Notes under the pieces: model-generated
Databases searched by the model: none
Told to the model about the DNA's origin: nothing
Seen by the model: the letters and a program-made list of their open reading frames with translations, nothing else
Source of the DNA: Fumia sp045121595
Lineage (GTDB): Bacteria; Bacillota; Clostridia; Oscillospirales; Ruminococcaceae
Assembly (NCBI GenBank): GCA_045121595.1
Contig: JBGVGI010000012.1
Location: forward strand, 201,641 to 265,640
Direction: 5' to 3'
DNA length: 64,000 nt
Translations under genes and position numbers: made by a program
Part shown: positions 1 to 8,363 of the stretch, in pieces
How the letters are laid out: each line of letters opens with the position of its first letter
How positions within the stretch are numbered: position 1 is the stretch's first letter

Positions 1-10
1 ACAAATAAAA

Positions 11-35
11 AAATCCCGACCTGGAGTCGGGATTT
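11..35 (-). terminator. Terminator of the 3D-domain gene
   Basis: A 10-bp GC-containing stem (AAATCCCGAC / GTCGGGATTT) with a 5-base loop lies just past the stop codon of the minus-strand gene. On the minus strand it is followed by a T-rich run, as in an intrinsic terminator. Confidence 0.85.
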
Positions 36-39
36 TAAA

Positions 40-1065
40 TTAGCTTAATACGTATACGTCCATTTTCTTAGCACCAAATGCGCAGGATTCTTCGTAGGTA
101 TCGAAGAAGCAGTCAACTAAAACTCTGCCATCCATAAGTGCTGTACCTGTATCGGCTGCAATTGCATATCCGTAGATAAACGAGCCGTCAGTGCTCTTGA
201 TAAAGAGCTTACTTCCGTAAGGAATAACCTTCGGGTTTACTGCAACGTGACCGACAATTGCGTATCGTCCACTTGCGGTTTTAGCACCTTTTCTTGCACT
301 GTAAGCGGTAGCCTTACCTGTAAGTTTTTTAGTGTAATTAACGGGGTTACCGTTTTCGTCAAACTTAACGGATTCAGGAATAGCAAGAGGTGAAACGTGT
401 GCAGACTTATCACCTGAAATCACGATTTTCGTTGTGGGTTGTTTGTCGATAGTTTCTTTCAAAATCTTCTGCTCTTCAACAACACCGTTTACAACGTGTT
501 CCTTATAAAGAGTTGTTTTCTGTCCGTTTACGCCTTCCTGAACGACTTTCGTCTGTCCTTTTTTATAAAGGGGTGAACGTCTTGTCTGAGTTTCATAAGG
601 AATCGTCACAGTTTCAGAACGTTCTCTGTCTCTTATAGTGGTAACCACGATAAGAGTGTCCTTTGTAACGTGTTCTGTAAGTGCGGGAGTAACGGTATCC
701 TGCTGTTCAAGTACCACACCTGCACGTTTTAAAGCTTCTTCAACGGTTTCACCTTTCATAGGTGCCCATTTCTGCTCCCCGCCAACCTTAACGGATACGG
801 GATAAGCTCTGTCAAGGGTAAGACCGTAAACCTGTTTGCGTTTGGGTTTATAGGTATAAGAGTCATATGTGCCAAGAGGGATATTGGCTTCTTTTAAAAT
901 ATCTTCGGGTTTTTCAAGCTGAGTGTAAAGAATTCTCGTTTTGCCGTTATCGTAAACGTAAACGAGTCTGTGGAACGCGGTAACACTGCTGAAAAGTGAA
1001 GCCAAAGTAATTGCGATTAAAGTGAGAGCGACAGGTTTTACTAATCTTTTTATAATTGATTTCAT
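40..1065 (-). CDS. Secreted G5 and 3D domain cell-wall protein (YabE/Rpf-like)
   Basis: 341 residues. Residues about 10-30 form a hydrophobic export/anchor segment. Two DUF348 ubiquitin-like repeats follow (about 32-75 and 85-125), then a G5 domain (about 145-220), and a C-terminal 3D domain (about 250-341) with the conserved aspartates in DTG, MDGR and VDCFF. This order matches the YabE/resuscitation-promoting-factor-like proteins of Firmicutes. In that family the 3D domain is a double-psi beta barrel related to MltA and acts on peptidoglycan outside the membrane. The gene stands alone, with a sigma-A promoter upstream and its own terminator. A role in wall remodelling during growth or spore outgrowth is inferred from the family. 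Confidence 0.9.
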   Translation of the reverse strand: MKSIIKRLVKPVALTLIAITLASLFSSVTAFHRLVYVYDNGKTRILYTQLEKPEDILKEANIPLGTYDSYTYKPKRKQVYGLTLDRAYPVSVKVGGEQKWAPMKGETVEEALKRAGVVLEQQDTVTPALTEHVTKDTLIVVTTIRDRERSETVTIPYETQTRRSPLYKKGQTKVVQEGVNGQKTTLYKEHVVNGVVEEQKILKETIDKQPTTKIVISGDKSAHVSPLAIPESVKFDENGNPVNYTKKLTGKATAYSARKGAKTASGRYAIVGHVAVNPKVIPYGSKLFIKSTDGSFIYGYAIAADTGTALMDGRVLVDCFFDTYEESCAFGAKKMDVYVLS

Positions 1066-1451
1066 AAATACTCCTTTAAGCTCGTAAAAGATTATCGGTC
1101 AATACATTTGTAACCGATTTGTATCCATTTTATTCTTTAAATGCAAATTTGTCAAGGTTTTTTGAGGGGTGTTTTTGTGCAAATTGCCTAATAAAATGTA
1201 AAATTCTGTATTTTAGAGCCTTGTTTAAAAAGATAATTACAACTTGGTAACAAGATTTTTTGCGCAAATTTACCAAATCGGCGTTTTTTAGTTTAATTTT
1301 TAAACTAAATACCATTTTATCTCTTAAAACTCACTAAAAAAATCCCTGTTTAAAGGGATTTCTTTTGACATAACGCAGAAAAATTAAAAAAGCTCCACAA
1401 TCAGACAAAAAAGTGGTACAATGTATGTATTAAAGTTTAAGAAGGGATTAT
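1066..1451. other. Divergent intergenic region between the 3D gene and azlC
   Basis: The region holds the 3D-gene promoter (1127-1155), an AT-rich stretch without a convincing ORF, a small hairpin at 1341-1360 (AATCCC / GGGATT) flanked by A and T runs, and a -10-like TACAAT at 1417-1422 for azlC with no strong -35. The hairpin looks like a terminator but has no obvious gene to terminate on either strand. Confidence 0.6.
1127..1155 (-). promoter_or_regulatory. Sigma-A promoter of the 3D-domain gene
   Basis: On the minus strand TTGACA (1150-1155) and TAAAAT (1127-1132) are separated by exactly 17 bases. This predicts a 5' leader of about 55 nt before the ATG at 1065. Confidence 0.8.
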
Positions 1452-2168
1452 ATGAATAAAAAATTCTCCGAATTTTTATATGGTGCCAAAAGCGGTATGC
1501 CCATCTGCTTAGGCTACGTGTCAGTTGCTTTCGCTTTCGGTATGATGGCGGTGCAAAACGGACTTCCCGTATGGGCGGCAGTGCTTATTTCGATGTCAAA
1601 CTTCACCTCCGCAGGTCAGTTTGCAGGTACAAACCTTATTTTATCGGGCGGTATGTACCTTGAAATTGCCATCACCACTTTTGTCATCAATATAAGGTAT
1701 ATACTGATGTCGCTTTCTCTTTCGCAGAAAGTTGACGAGAAGATGACAACTTTTGAGCGAATAGCTCTCTCTTTCGGCAACACCGACGAGGTTTTTGCCG
1801 TTGCCATGCAGCAAAAAGGAGCCGTAACGTCACCTTTCCTTGCAGGTCTTATCTTCACCCCTTACGTCGGTTGGGCGCTCGGCACCTTTTTAGGCGGTGT
1901 CGCAATGGGTCTTTTACCTGCATCCTTGCAAAGTGCTCTCGGCATTGCAATTTACGGAATGTTTATCGCAATTGTCATTCCTCCGTGGCGTAAGTCAAAA
2001 CCCATACTCATTACTTCACTTATCGCAATAGCGTTAAGTTGTTTCCTTCACTGGGTACCGATTTTCAAAGGACTTTCAGGCGGTTGGATTATTATAATCT
2101 GCGCCGTTGTAGCATCAGCCTTTGCGGCATTTTACTTCCCCATTAACGATGAGGAGGTATCAGAATGA
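1452..2168 (+). CDS. azlC: AzlC family branched-chain amino acid exporter subunit
   Basis: 238 residues, strongly hydrophobic with several membrane helices. It has the typical AzlC N-terminal region (SGMPICLGYVSVAFAFGMMA) and an NFTSAGQFAGT segment. AzlC is the large subunit of a two-component inner-membrane amino acid permease/exporter, whose partner AzlD overlaps its 3' end by 4 bases. The start ATG follows an AAGAAGGGA ribosome site. Substrate cannot be read from the sequence; the family is linked to branched-chain amino acids and azaleucine resistance. Confidence 0.92.
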   Translation: MNKKFSEFLYGAKSGMPICLGYVSVAFAFGMMAVQNGLPVWAAVLISMSNFTSAGQFAGTNLILSGGMYLEIAITTFVINIRYILMSLSLSQKVDEKMTTFERIALSFGNTDEVFAVAMQQKGAVTSPFLAGLIFTPYVGWALGTFLGGVAMGLLPASLQSALGIAIYGMFIAIVIPPWRKSKPILITSLIAIALSCFLHWVPIFKGLSGGWIIIICAVVASAFAAFYFPINDEEVSE

Positions 2169-2482
2169 ATTATCAGAGAATTTTAATTGCAATACTTATT
2201 ATGGCGGTTGTTACATATCTCCCCCGTATGCTCCCCCTTGCGATATTCAAAAAGAAGATACAAAATAAATTTATCCGTTCGTTCTTAGCCTATGTTCCCT
2301 ATGCCGTACTCGCTTCGATGACAATTCCCGACATCTTTACTTCGACGGGTTCTGTAATCTCGGCAGCATTCGGCACACTTATCGCAATTATCCTTTCCTA
2401 TTTCGGCAGAGGACTTTTAACCGTCGCACTCTTATCTACCGCAACGGTGTTTATAGTGGAACAGATATTAAAACTAATGTAA
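2165..2482 (+). CDS. azlD: AzlD family branched-chain amino acid transport subunit
   Basis: 105 residues with about three or four membrane helices and the family-typical early TYLPRMLPLAIF motif. The ATG lies within the last codons of azlC (ATGA overlap), indicating translational coupling of the two subunits. The length is normal for AzlD. The gene converges on pflA, and both share the terminator hairpin at 2482-2511. Confidence 0.92.
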   Translation: MNYQRILIAILIMAVVTYLPRMLPLAIFKKKIQNKFIRSFLAYVPYAVLASMTIPDIFTSTGSVISAAFGTLIAIILSYFGRGLLTVALLSTATVFIVEQILKLM

Positions 2483-2511
2483 AAACAGCCTCTCATCCGA
2501 GAGGCTGTTTT
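2482..2511. terminator. Bidirectional terminator between azlD and pflA
   Basis: A 13-bp stem AAAACAGCCTCTC / GAGAGGCTGTTTT with loop ATCC, T-rich on both sides. It serves the convergent azlD and pflA genes and overlaps the pflA stop codon. Confidence 0.88.
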
Positions 2512-3215
2512 ATTAGTTTCTCAAGTGCTTTTACCTTTTTAACGTCTGCCTGAGGATAGATGTCAAACGGGAACTCCAGCCCAAGCTTTTCATACTTTTC
2601 CTTGCAAAGCTTCCTGAAAGGCAATAATTCCACCTTTTTAACACAAGCTTTCCCCTTAATAAGTTCGGAAAGTTTTTCGATATTTTCCTTTGTGTCATTA
2701 ACAGAAGGAACTATGACCTGTCTTATCCAGGTATCGATATTTCTTACTTCAAGCTCATCTAAAAACATTAAAACTTTATCTAAAGAAGTGCCGATATACT
2801 TTTTATAATCGTCATCGTTTGTCATCTTGATATCCAAAAGAACGCAGTCGGTGACAGTGAGGAGCTTCTTAACATCGTCATTTAAAATACTTCCCGACGT
2901 GTCAATGGCAGTATGTATCCCCTTTTCCTTGCAAAGTGAGAAAAGTTCAAACAAAAACTCCGCCTGTAAAAGCGGTTCACCGCCTGAAACGGTAATTCCG
3001 CCATCATCACCGAAATAGTTTTTATAACGCAAAACCTTGCTTACAATTTCTTCTGCGGACATTTCCCCTCCGCCGTCAATGCTTTGCGTATCGGGGTTAT
3101 GACAGTAACCGCATTTAAGGTTGCACCCCTGCATAAAAACAACAAAGCGTACGCCCGGTCCGTCCAAAGTTCCCATACTCTGACAGGAATGTACTTTTCC
3201 GTTCATACGCTTCAT
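2493..3215 (-). CDS. pflA: Pyruvate formate-lyase activating enzyme
   Basis: 240 residues, the usual PflA length. The radical-SAM motif CNLKCGYC (CxxxCxxC) near residue 31 binds the catalytic [4Fe-4S] cluster, and SGGEPLL near residue 98 is the SAM-contacting GGE motif. There are no extra ferredoxin clusters, as expected for true PflA. The enzyme uses SAM and reduced flavodoxin or ferredoxin to put the glycyl radical on PflB, encoded 8 bases upstream in the same operon. Confidence 0.95.
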   Translation of the reverse strand: MKRMNGKVHSCQSMGTLDGPGVRFVVFMQGCNLKCGYCHNPDTQSIDGGGEMSAEEIVSKVLRYKNYFGDDGGITVSGGEPLLQAEFLFELFSLCKEKGIHTAIDTSGSILNDDVKKLLTVTDCVLLDIKMTNDDDYKKYIGTSLDKVLMFLDELEVRNIDTWIRQVIVPSVNDTKENIEKLSELIKGKACVKKVELLPFRKLCKEKYEKLGLEFPFDIYPQADVKKVKALEKLIKQPLG

Positions 3216-3223
3216 CCTTTCAA

Positions 3224-5455
3224 TTACATAGCATCGTGGAAAGTTCTGCTTATAACTTCCTTCTGCTGTTCTCTGGAAAGCTTGTGGAAGTTAACCGCAT
3301 AACCCGAAACCCTGATAGTAAGGTTCGGATATTTATCGGGGTCTTCATAAGCTTCCATAAGTTTTTCCTTATTAAGCACGTTTACGTTGATGTGATGTGC
3401 CATCTGTCTGAAATAGCCGTTTAACACGTCAACCAAGTTTACAATACGTTCAACGTCACTGTTGCCCAAAGCATCGGGAGTAATTGAGAAGGTATTGGAA
3501 ATACCGTCACGGCAACATTCGTAAGGCATTTTTGCAACAGAGTTGAGAGATGCAAGTGCTCCGTTTGTTTCACGATTATGCATGGGGTTTGCACCCGGAG
3601 CAAAGGCTTCGCCTTTCTTTCTGCCGTCGGGAGTTGCACCCGTCTTTTTACCGTAAACCACGTTAGAAGTAATGGTGAGAGCAGAAAGAGTGTGTTTTGC
3701 ATTTCTGTAAGTCGGAGTTTTTTCAAGCTCTTTTGAAACAGAAACAAGCATATCTTTTGCGATATCGTCGACTCTGTCGTCGTCGTTTCCGTATTTGGGG
3801 AAATCACCTTCGGTTTCGAAGTCTTCGATATAGCCGTCATCGTCTCTTATAACCTTTACTTTGCCATATTTAATAGCAGAAAGTGAGTCGGCAATTACAG
3901 AAAGTCCTGCCACGCCAAATGCCATAAAGCGTTCAACGTCGGTATCGTGAAGTGCCATCTGGAGCTTTTCGTAAGCGTATTTATCGTGCATATAATGGAT
4001 AACGTTCATTGTGTTAACGTACAAGTTGCAAAGCCATTTAAGATACTTTTTAAAACGTTTCATTACTGCATCGTAATCTAAAACTTCGTCGGAATAAACT
4101 TCGTCACGTGGTCCTAAATCAAAGCCTGTCATCAAATCGTGACCACCATTTAATGCAAGGAGCAAAAGCTTAGGAAGATTACATCTCGCACCGAAGAACT
4201 GCATCTGTTTTCCGACCTTCATAGCAGATACGCAACATGCAATAGCATAATCGTCGCCATAGGTGGGACGCATCACGTCGTCGTTTTCGTACTGAATAGA
4301 GTCGGTATCAATAGAAACCTTTGCACAGAATCTCTTGAAGTTTTCAGGAAGCTTGTCTGCCCAAAGCACTGTAAGATTAGGCTCGGGAGCAGAACCTAAA
4401 GTATAGAGGGTGTTAAGCATTCTGAAGGAGTTTTTGGTTACAAGGGGTTTACCGTCTTCAGTCATACCGCCGACACATTCTGTAATCCACATCGGGTCAC
4501 CGCCGAAAAGCTCGTTATACTCGGGAGTACGAAGATGTCTTGCCATACGGAGTTTCATAACGAAATCATCCATAAGCTCCTGAGCTTCTTCCTCGGTGAG
4601 GACACCCGCTTTAATATCTCTTTCAATATAAATATCAAGGAAGGTACTTACTCTGCCGAGTGACATAGCGGCACCATTTTGTTCCTTGATAGCTCCAAGG
4701 TAAGCAAAATAAGTCCACTGAATAGCTTCCTTTGCGTTGGATGCAGGTTTCGAGATATCATAGCCGTACATCTCTGCCATTTCCTTAAGCTTATCAAGAA
4801 AGTCAATCTGGCGGAAAAGTTCTTCCAGAATACGGATATTTTCTTCCGACATCGGAAGTTTTCCTTTATCAGCCTTATCTTTGATTTTAGCTTCTTTCAA
4901 AACGTCAACGCCGTAAAGTGCCACTCTGCGGTAGTCACCGATAATTCTTCCTCTGCCGTAAGCATCGGGAAGGCCCGTGATAATACCAATTTTTCTTGCG
5001 GCGCGCATTTCATCTGTATAAACTCTGAAAACACCGTCGTTATGGGTTGTGCGGTAAACGAAGTCGTCTTCGATTTTCTGTGACATCTTATAACCGTATG
5101 CTTCACAGGCATTTCTTGCCATTCGGATACCACCGAAAGGATTGACACCGCGTTTTAAGGGACGGTTTGTCTGCAAACCAACTATAAGCTCATTTTCCTT
5201 GTCAAGATAACCGGGCTTATAGTTTGTAAGCGAAGTAACTGTTGTGGTATCGATATCAAGTACACCGCCAAATTCCTTTTCTACTTTCAAAAGAGTATTG
5301 AATTTGTCCATAAGTGCGTCTGTTCTGGGGGTTGAGGAAGCAAGGAAACTATCGTCTCCCGTGTAGCAGGTATAGTTATTGAGGATAAAATCTCTTACGT
5401 CAATTTTGTCCTGCCATCTGGATTTTTTAAATCCGTGCCACTGTTCAAATTTCAT
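3224..5455 (-). CDS. pflB: Pyruvate formate-lyase (formate C-acetyltransferase)
   Basis: 743 residues, full length. It converts pyruvate and CoA to acetyl-CoA and formate. The adjacent active-site cysteines appear in IACCVS at residues 407-408, and the glycyl radical loop RVSGY places the radical at Gly718. These features separate it from the dehydratase-type glycyl radical enzyme further right in the window. It is first in an operon with pflA and is preceded by a roughly 210-nt leader that carries a ZTP riboswitch. Formate from this enzyme feeds 10-formyl-tetrahydrofolate and purine synthesis, which explains that control. Confidence 0.97.
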   Translation of the reverse strand: MKFEQWHGFKKSRWQDKIDVRDFILNNYTCYTGDDSFLASSTPRTDALMDKFNTLLKVEKEFGGVLDIDTTTVTSLTNYKPGYLDKENELIVGLQTNRPLKRGVNPFGGIRMARNACEAYGYKMSQKIEDDFVYRTTHNDGVFRVYTDEMRAARKIGIITGLPDAYGRGRIIGDYRRVALYGVDVLKEAKIKDKADKGKLPMSEENIRILEELFRQIDFLDKLKEMAEMYGYDISKPASNAKEAIQWTYFAYLGAIKEQNGAAMSLGRVSTFLDIYIERDIKAGVLTEEEAQELMDDFVMKLRMARHLRTPEYNELFGGDPMWITECVGGMTEDGKPLVTKNSFRMLNTLYTLGSAPEPNLTVLWADKLPENFKRFCAKVSIDTDSIQYENDDVMRPTYGDDYAIACCVSAMKVGKQMQFFGARCNLPKLLLLALNGGHDLMTGFDLGPRDEVYSDEVLDYDAVMKRFKKYLKWLCNLYVNTMNVIHYMHDKYAYEKLQMALHDTDVERFMAFGVAGLSVIADSLSAIKYGKVKVIRDDDGYIEDFETEGDFPKYGNDDDRVDDIAKDMLVSVSKELEKTPTYRNAKHTLSALTITSNVVYGKKTGATPDGRKKGEAFAPGANPMHNRETNGALASLNSVAKMPYECCRDGISNTFSITPDALGNSDVERIVNLVDVLNGYFRQMAHHINVNVLNKEKLMEAYEDPDKYPNLTIRVSGYAVNFHKLSREQQKEVISRTFHDAM

Positions 5456-5488
5456 TTATTAACACACCTTTCTGAAAAGTAGTATATT

Positions 5489-5600
5489 CAAAACAACAAG
5501 GCAGTCCTATGCTATTTGCATAAAACTGCCCAGACGGTCGGCTTTTATTCTCTGTACTTCCTTGTGGTTATCCACAAAATCCGTCAGTCGTACAAAGAGT
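5489..5600 (-). promoter_or_regulatory. ZTP (pfl motif) riboswitch with terminator platform upstream of pflB
   Basis: In the pflB leader, read on the minus strand, an 8-bp P1 (CUUUGUAC / GUACAGAG) encloses GACUGACGG and a GUGG-AUAA-CCAC hairpin. Then follow AAGGAAG, a linker, and CCGUCUGGGCA (minus strand of about 5527-5537). This matches the pfl/ZTP consensus, whose 3' hallmark is CCGCCUGGGCA. The pseudoknot pair GACGG/CCGUC covaries with the consensus. Directly after it, 5500-5530 forms a strong stem (GGCAGU / ACUGCC) followed by UUGUUGUUUU, an intrinsic terminator overlapping the aptamer 3' end. By family knowledge, ZTP binding signals 10-formyl-THF shortage and should turn pflBA on. Confidence 0.87.
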
Positions 5601-5672
5601 TATTGACTGCTTGTCGATTATTTTTTCTGTCCGAAAAGACAGTTTGAATGTATACTTTTTTTGTTTATATTT

Positions 5673-5701
5673 ATTATACTCTTTTAAATGCAATTTGTCA
5701 A
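5673..5701 (-). promoter_or_regulatory. Sigma-A promoter of pflBA
   Basis: Minus-strand TTGACA (5696-5701) and TATAAT (5673-5678) with a 17-base spacer, a consensus promoter. Transcription from here runs through the ZTP riboswitch before reaching pflB. Confidence 0.88.
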
Positions 5702-5724
5702 GATAATTTTTCAAAAAATTTTAG

Positions 5725-5753
5725 TTGAATATTGAATATTTTTATAGTAAAAT
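5725..5753 (+). promoter_or_regulatory. Promoter of the DUF1622 gene
   Basis: TTGAAT (5725-5730), a 17-base spacer and TAAAAT (5748-5753), followed by an AAGGAGATG ribosome site and the ATG at 5780. It is divergent from the pflB promoter and about 24 bases from it. Confidence 0.65.
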
Positions 5754-5779
5754 ATAATAAATAAAAAGGAGATGAAAAT

Positions 5780-6100
5780 ATGCTTCACAATATTGTAAGT
5801 AAAATAGTAGAATATGCAATTATTCTTTTTGAATTAACGGGTGTAATCATAATAATAGTTTCGGGTGTCAAAGCGGTTATCAGTTATATAAAAAAAGACG
5901 CCCTGACGCGTTTAAAACTTGCGCAGGGTATGGCAACCGCCCTTGAGTTCAAGCTTGGCAGTGAGATTTTAAGAACGGTTATAGTCCGTGACCTTTCTGA
6001 AATTTTAATTGTTGCGGCAATTATCGCTTTACGCGCGGCACTCACCTTCTTAATCCACTGGGAAATCAAAACCGAAGATAAAAAAAGCGACCGCCCGTAA
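5780..6100 (+). CDS. DUF1622 family small membrane protein
   Basis: 106 residues with a hydrophobic helix near residues 10-32 and another near 70-92. The central segment (LAQGMATALEFKLGSEILRTVI) is typical of the DUF1622 family of conserved inner-membrane proteins. Function is not known. A clear ribosome site (AAGGAGATG) fixes the start. It is monocistronic between the divergent pfl operon and the convergent FMN-lipoprotein gene. Confidence 0.8.
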   Translation: MLHNIVSKIVEYAIILFELTGVIIIIVSGVKAVISYIKKDALTRLKLAQGMATALEFKLGSEILRTVIVRDLSEILIVAAIIALRAALTFLIHWEIKTEDKKSDRP

Positions 6101-6216
6101 CGAGCGGTCAAAAAATTGGGAAAGGGTAAAGGAGTTGCTGCAGGCGTAACCGCCTTGATTACAATATAACATATCCTTTTTAAAAAATTTGTCGAAATAT
6201 GAAAACTTCAAAAAAT

Positions 6217-6242
6217 AAAAGCCCTGAATTTTCAGGGCTTTA
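6217..6242 (-). terminator. Terminator of the FMN-binding lipoprotein gene
   Basis: A 12-bp stem AAAAGCCCTGAA / TTCAGGGCTTT with a 2-base apex. It lies just past the minus-strand stop codon and is followed by a T-rich tract on that strand. Confidence 0.82.
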
Positions 6243-6255
6243 CTTTTTTACTTAA

Positions 6256-6702
6256 TTAGTAAATTACGGGAGCTGTGTCACCGTTTTTCATATTTTCTGC
6301 CAAAGCCAAAACGAGTTCTTTGAAGCCGTCGGAAGAATGTGTAGCACCTGCTACTGTGTCAACCTTAGCTGCGTCCTGTTTTGCGATAAGGTCAGCTTCG
6401 AGTGCATCAGCTGTAGCTGCGGGATATGTTTCAAAACCTGCACCTGTGTAAGCTTCTTTGTAAGCTTCGTCTTCTGTTTTCTTGTGGCCGTCTTCTACGT
6501 TAAGAGAATCGTATTCAACAGCAGTGATTTTGCCGCCCTCAACTGTTACGTCAACATATTCTTTCCAGCCGTGATCGTCAAATTCAGCACGTTCAATGTG
6601 GTAAGTACCATCTTTGAGAGTAGCTGCTTCTTCTTTAGCACCGCAGGAAGCAAATGTGAGCAATGTGATTGCTGCAAGGATAATAGCTAAAAACTTTTTC
6701 AT
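6256..6702 (-). CDS. FMN-binding domain lipoprotein
   Basis: 148 residues. The signal peptide ends in a lipobox (LTFASC), so the mature protein should be lipid-anchored outside the membrane. The rest is one FMN-binding (RnfG-like) domain. The segment VDTVAGATHSS holds the D-x-x-x-G-A-T motif whose Thr receives covalent FMN from ApbE in this family. The apbE gene is directly divergent, which supports a flavinylated extracellular electron carrier. A similar arrangement is known from flavin-based extracellular electron transfer and soluble reductase systems. The final electron acceptor is unknown. Confidence 0.88.
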   Translation of the reverse strand: MKKFLAIILAAITLLTFASCGAKEEAATLKDGTYHIERAEFDDHGWKEYVDVTVEGGKITAVEYDSLNVEDGHKKTEDEAYKEAYTGAGFETYPAATADALEADLIAKQDAAKVDTVAGATHSSDGFKELVLALAENMKNGDTAPVIY

Positions 6703-6744
6703 AAAAATTTCTCCTTTCGAATTAAGGTTTAAAACCTTTATTAC

Positions 6745-6773
6745 ATTATAACCTATATTTTACAGTTTGTCCA
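6745..6773 (-). promoter_or_regulatory. Promoter of the FMN-binding lipoprotein
   Basis: Minus-strand TGGACA (6768-6773), 17-base spacer, TATAAT (6745-6750), about 40 bases upstream of the start codon. Confidence 0.72.
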
Positions 6774-6861
6774 GTATTTAACAATATTTTTAAAAATTTA
6801 ACATTTTCACCAAAAACACTGCCGTTATCTGTTATTTTTGTTTGTATTTTTCTGGTTTTCC

Positions 6862-6890
6862 TTGACAAGACTTTATAAAAATAATATCAT
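6862..6890 (+). promoter_or_regulatory. Promoter of the apbE-rnf operon
   Basis: TTGACA (6862-6867), 17-base spacer, TATCAT (6885-6890). The leader that follows contains a GGGAA/TTCCC stem (about 6901-6931) of unknown role. This is probably the main promoter for the nine genes up to rnfB. Confidence 0.8.
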
Positions 6891-6967
6891 AGTATATGTT
6901 GGGAAGTTGGGTCTTTAAGTAGTATTCCCACAATTTTTAAAGTATATTTATCATTATTCAGAAAGAT

Positions 6968-7990
6968 GTGATTTTAATAAAGAAGTCATTTAGTTTTCTG
7001 CTTATTCTATTGACGGTGTGTATTCTTTCTTCCTGCGACGTTGCGCCCGTTTCTTCGGATATTTTCGTAATGGATACGGTAATGAGTCAGACTGTCTACT
7101 CAAAAGATGCAAAAGACGTTATAAATAAAACCGAAAGCATCATTAAAAATCTTGAAAACACATATTCCGCATATAAAGAAAATTCTCTTGCAGACAAGAT
7201 AAACAAACAGTCAGGCGTATCACCCGTTAAGGTTTCACCCGATGAATTTGAAATCATTAAAAGGTGCTATGACTTTTCGGATAAGACAAACGGACTTTTT
7301 GACCTCACCGTAGCGCCCCTTACAAAGCTCTGGAACATTACGGGTGAAAATCCGAAGGTTCCCGAAAAAGAAAAAATCGAAAACGCAAGAGCACTTATAG
7401 ATTATAAAAACCTGATACTCGATGAAGAAAATCTCACAGTTTTCCTCACAAAAAAGGGCGCAGAACTTGACTTTGGTGCTACTGTAAAGGGATTTGCCGT
7501 ACAACAGATTTTGGAATATTATCAGCAAAGTAACGTCCAGGGTGCCGTCGTATCACTCGGCGGTAACGTGGCTGTCTGCGGTGATAAAAACGGCGTGCCT
7601 TTCAAAGTAGGGTTGAGAGATCCTAAAAAAGGCTCTGCAGACTATTTTGCAATACTTGAAAGTAAGGATCAGGTTATCTCGACTTCAGGCGGATATGAGC
7701 GCTTCTTTGAAAGTGACGGTATTATCTACCACCACATTTTAGACCCGAGAACGGGATTTCCGTGCGACTCCGATTTGCTTTCCGTTTCAGTAATCTCACA
7801 AGACGGTCTTTTATCTGACTTCCTTTCCACCTGTTTTTATATGGTGGGAAAAGAAGAAGTTAAAAAGCATTTAAATGAAGAGAAATTTTCACTCGTTGCA
7901 ATTGATAAGGAAAACAACGTATATATTTCTCCCGCGCTTGAAGGGGAAATTACTCTTTTAGATGAAAGCGGGTACAAATATGTTCGCTAA
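6968..7990 (+). CDS. apbE: FAD:protein FMN transferase (ApbE)
   Basis: 340 residues, starting at a GTG. It has a lipoprotein signal peptide with lipobox LSSC near residue 23. The ApbE domain follows, with TYSAYKENS, DLTVAPLTKLWN, DFGATVKGFAV, VSLGGNVAV and HHILDPRTGFP signatures that bind FAD and metal. It transfers FMN from FAD to threonines of Rnf subunits and the nearby lipoprotein, on the outer face of the membrane. It leads the rnf operon and overlaps the next gene by 11 bases. The ribosome site (AGAAAG) is weak. Confidence 0.94.
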   Translation: MILIKKSFSFLLILLTVCILSSCDVAPVSSDIFVMDTVMSQTVYSKDAKDVINKTESIIKNLENTYSAYKENSLADKINKQSGVSPVKVSPDEFEIIKRCYDFSDKTNGLFDLTVAPLTKLWNITGENPKVPEKEKIENARALIDYKNLILDEENLTVFLTKKGAELDFGATVKGFAVQQILEYYQQSNVQGAVVSLGGNVAVCGDKNGVPFKVGLRDPKKGSADYFAILESKDQVISTSGGYERFFESDGIIYHHILDPRTGFPCDSDLLSVSVISQDGLLSDFLSTCFYMVGKEEVKKHLNEEKFSLVAIDKENNVYISPALEGEITLLDESGYKYVR

Positions 7991-8345
7991 GAAAAAAGAC
8001 TTCATTATAATAGCAGTAATTGTGCTTGTAGCTTTTATAGCTTTGGCAATGATTAAATTTTTTCCAAAATCCACAGCCGACACAGCGGTTATAAAATACG
8101 ACGGCAAGGTAGTAAAAGAGGTTTCTTTAAACGTTGACACAGAGTTTTCTTTAAAAGAAGACCCGACCGTTAAATTTAAGGTGCAAAACGGTAAAATTTC
8201 TTTTATTGATGCTACCTGTCCCGACAAGATTTGTCAAAATACGGGGTTTATCTCAAAAACGGGTCAGTCCGCCGTATGCTTACCTAAAAAAACTGTTTTG
8301 CAATTAAAAGGCTCAAAAAACGAGATTGACGTTGTTGCAAACTGA
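7980..8345 (+). CDS. NusG domain II-containing membrane-anchored protein
   Basis: 121 residues from the ATG inside the apbE 3' end. An N-terminal membrane helix (about 7-25) is followed by a NusG domain II-like beta domain containing the cysteines of DATCPDKICQNTG and AVCLPKK. This family is a regular companion of ApbE and the Gx transporter in Rnf-type electron-transfer loci of Firmicutes. Its precise role is unknown; it may be an accessory redox or assembly protein outside the membrane. Confidence 0.85.
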   Translation: MFAKKKDFIIIAVIVLVAFIALAMIKFFPKSTADTAVIKYDGKVVKEVSLNVDTEFSLKEDPTVKFKVQNGKISFIDATCPDKICQNTGFISKTGQSAVCLPKKTVLQLKGSKNEIDVVAN

Positions 8346-8363
8346 CGAAAGAAGGGGAAAAAA

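Noticed and set aside
1130..1315. 61-residue minus-strand ORF upstream of the 3D gene
   Set aside because: It would overlap a consensus promoter on the same strand, is Lys/Phe rich as expected from AT-rich DNA, and has no ribosome site.
3439..3840. Long ORF antiparallel or out of frame within pflB
   Set aside because: It lies wholly within the well-supported pflB gene, has no ribosome site and shows no recognisable protein pattern; a shadow ORF.
4679..5083. 134-residue plus-strand ORF inside pflB
   Set aside because: Cys- and Phe-rich reading opposite a conserved gene, without a start signal.
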